Below, in pieces: positions 63,259-64,000 of a stretch of 64,000 nucleotides of DNA. The DNA lies in the NCBI GenBank assembly GCA_029718625.1, contig CM056395.1, forward strand, positions 21,744,244-21,808,243. Reading direction: 5' to 3'. Made by a program: the position numbers and the translations under genes. Origin of the DNA: Synaphobranchus kaupii. Its lineage: Eukaryota; Chordata; Actinopteri; Anguilliformes; Synaphobranchidae. The notes beneath the pieces are model-generated. The model worked only from the letters and a program-made list of their open reading frames with translations. It was not told where the DNA came from and searched no databases. Each line of letters opens with the position of its first letter. Position 1 is the first letter of the stretch.

Positions 63259-64000
63259 CAAGGCCTACTAAAAAAGCCAATCGAATAAGGAAGGGCATAG
63301 CGAGTCATCCTATCCTATCAACGGTCTTTCGCACCAATGCTGTTTCCCGTGTTATACTGAACAGAATGAAATATTCCCACTTCCCACTGACTTCTCAAGA
63401 GCCAGCTCATGCCACTATAAAGTAACAGTTGAGATTTTTAAACTAACAAAAACTGCAGACAATGTCGAGAAAACCATCACTGGACCATCGCATCACTCAG
63501 AAGCCGTTCTAGGCTGCAGTCAAGTCACCGTTTGCCAGCGTTAGCGGGAATCGCTCTTCCGGTCCGATGGTCTCGAGATCCCTCCTCCGACGAGGCCCCG
63601 CGGCGGAGTTTCTCAGCTCCCCGTCTGTTCTTCCCCGTTGCCGGGTCTGCCTCAGCTGTTCTGTGTTGCTTCCCGAACCAAATTAAATCTGCCCCTCCTT
63701 TTTTTAAAAATCTGCCACTCTGTCAGCCCGGGCATTTAACGCAATGAAGGCTAAAGCCTGCCACTTCTTTCATTTCAGCGAACAATTACAGATTATGGCA
63801 TTAACGTGGCATTAAAATGGCAGGCAGGCCATTGGGATATTAGGCTACCAAAAATGTCAGACGTTCGTTCTTATCCTCCTTGTCATTGCAAATTTCGAAC
63901 CCATTTCCTTAAAAATGTATTTTTGACTCAAAGGGGGGACTGGCAACCCAGTGAGACACTTCAACCCAAGAGAACGGATATAACGGTCGAGCGAAGCGGG
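63259..64000. other. Window right edge, no recognised gene
   Basis: A moderately CpG-containing segment at 63525-63610 is the only compositional feature. Confidence 0.45.

Overview
The window is vertebrate nuclear DNA, almost certainly from a teleost fish. The evidence is long GT-AG introns, dense (CA)n microsatellites, fish-type SINEs and L2-like LINE tails, Tc1/mariner relics, and three recognisable vertebrate genes whose protein sequences align well with mammalian orthologues as I remember them. There is no operon, CRISPR array or bacterial signal, and I found no undescribed multi-gene system. The interesting material is in how the genes and repeats are built.

Layout. (1) 1042-9303, minus strand: the first twelve coding exons of ints10 (Integrator complex subunit 10). 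Its last roughly 200 codons lie beyond the left edge. Every intron seen is GT-AG, but coding exons 8, 9 and 12 each carry one extra base and so are frameshifted. (2) 9304-18863: ints10 promoter, intergenic DNA with several transposon relics, a CpG-rich block near 12.9-13.1 kb (likely slc25a51 promoter or first exon), then a probable 5' UTR intron. (3) 18932-19807, plus strand: intact single-exon slc25a51 coding region, the mitochondrial NAD+ carrier, extremely GC-rich. (4) 19808-29381: 3' UTR and intergenic DNA with MITEs and a Tc1 relic. (5) 29382-44931, minus strand: complete frmpd1 (FERM and PDZ domain containing 1), 15 coding exons, 5046 nt including stop, 1681 aa, no frame breaks. (6) 44932-64000: no protein-coding gene recognised. 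It holds nested transposons, a degenerate GAGT minisatellite, a Tc1 relic, an L2-like LINE interrupted by a MITE, and a CpG-rich patch near 61.3 kb.

The three genes do not share a pathway. ints10 acts in nuclear RNA 3'-end processing and transcription attenuation, slc25a51 imports NAD+ into mitochondria, and frmpd1 is a membrane-cortex scaffold. slc25a51 and frmpd1 are also neighbours on human 9p13, so that linkage is old; ints10 is on human chromosome 8.

Main observations: three independent +1 frameshifts in ints10 beside two intact genes; a minisatellite made of copies of an ints10 3' splice site, with a MITE inside one copy; strand-consistent placement of UG and CA repeats next to many splice sites; a cluster of the palindrome TAACGTTA around the ints10/slc25a51 5' ends; and several transposon families with two or three copies in the window.
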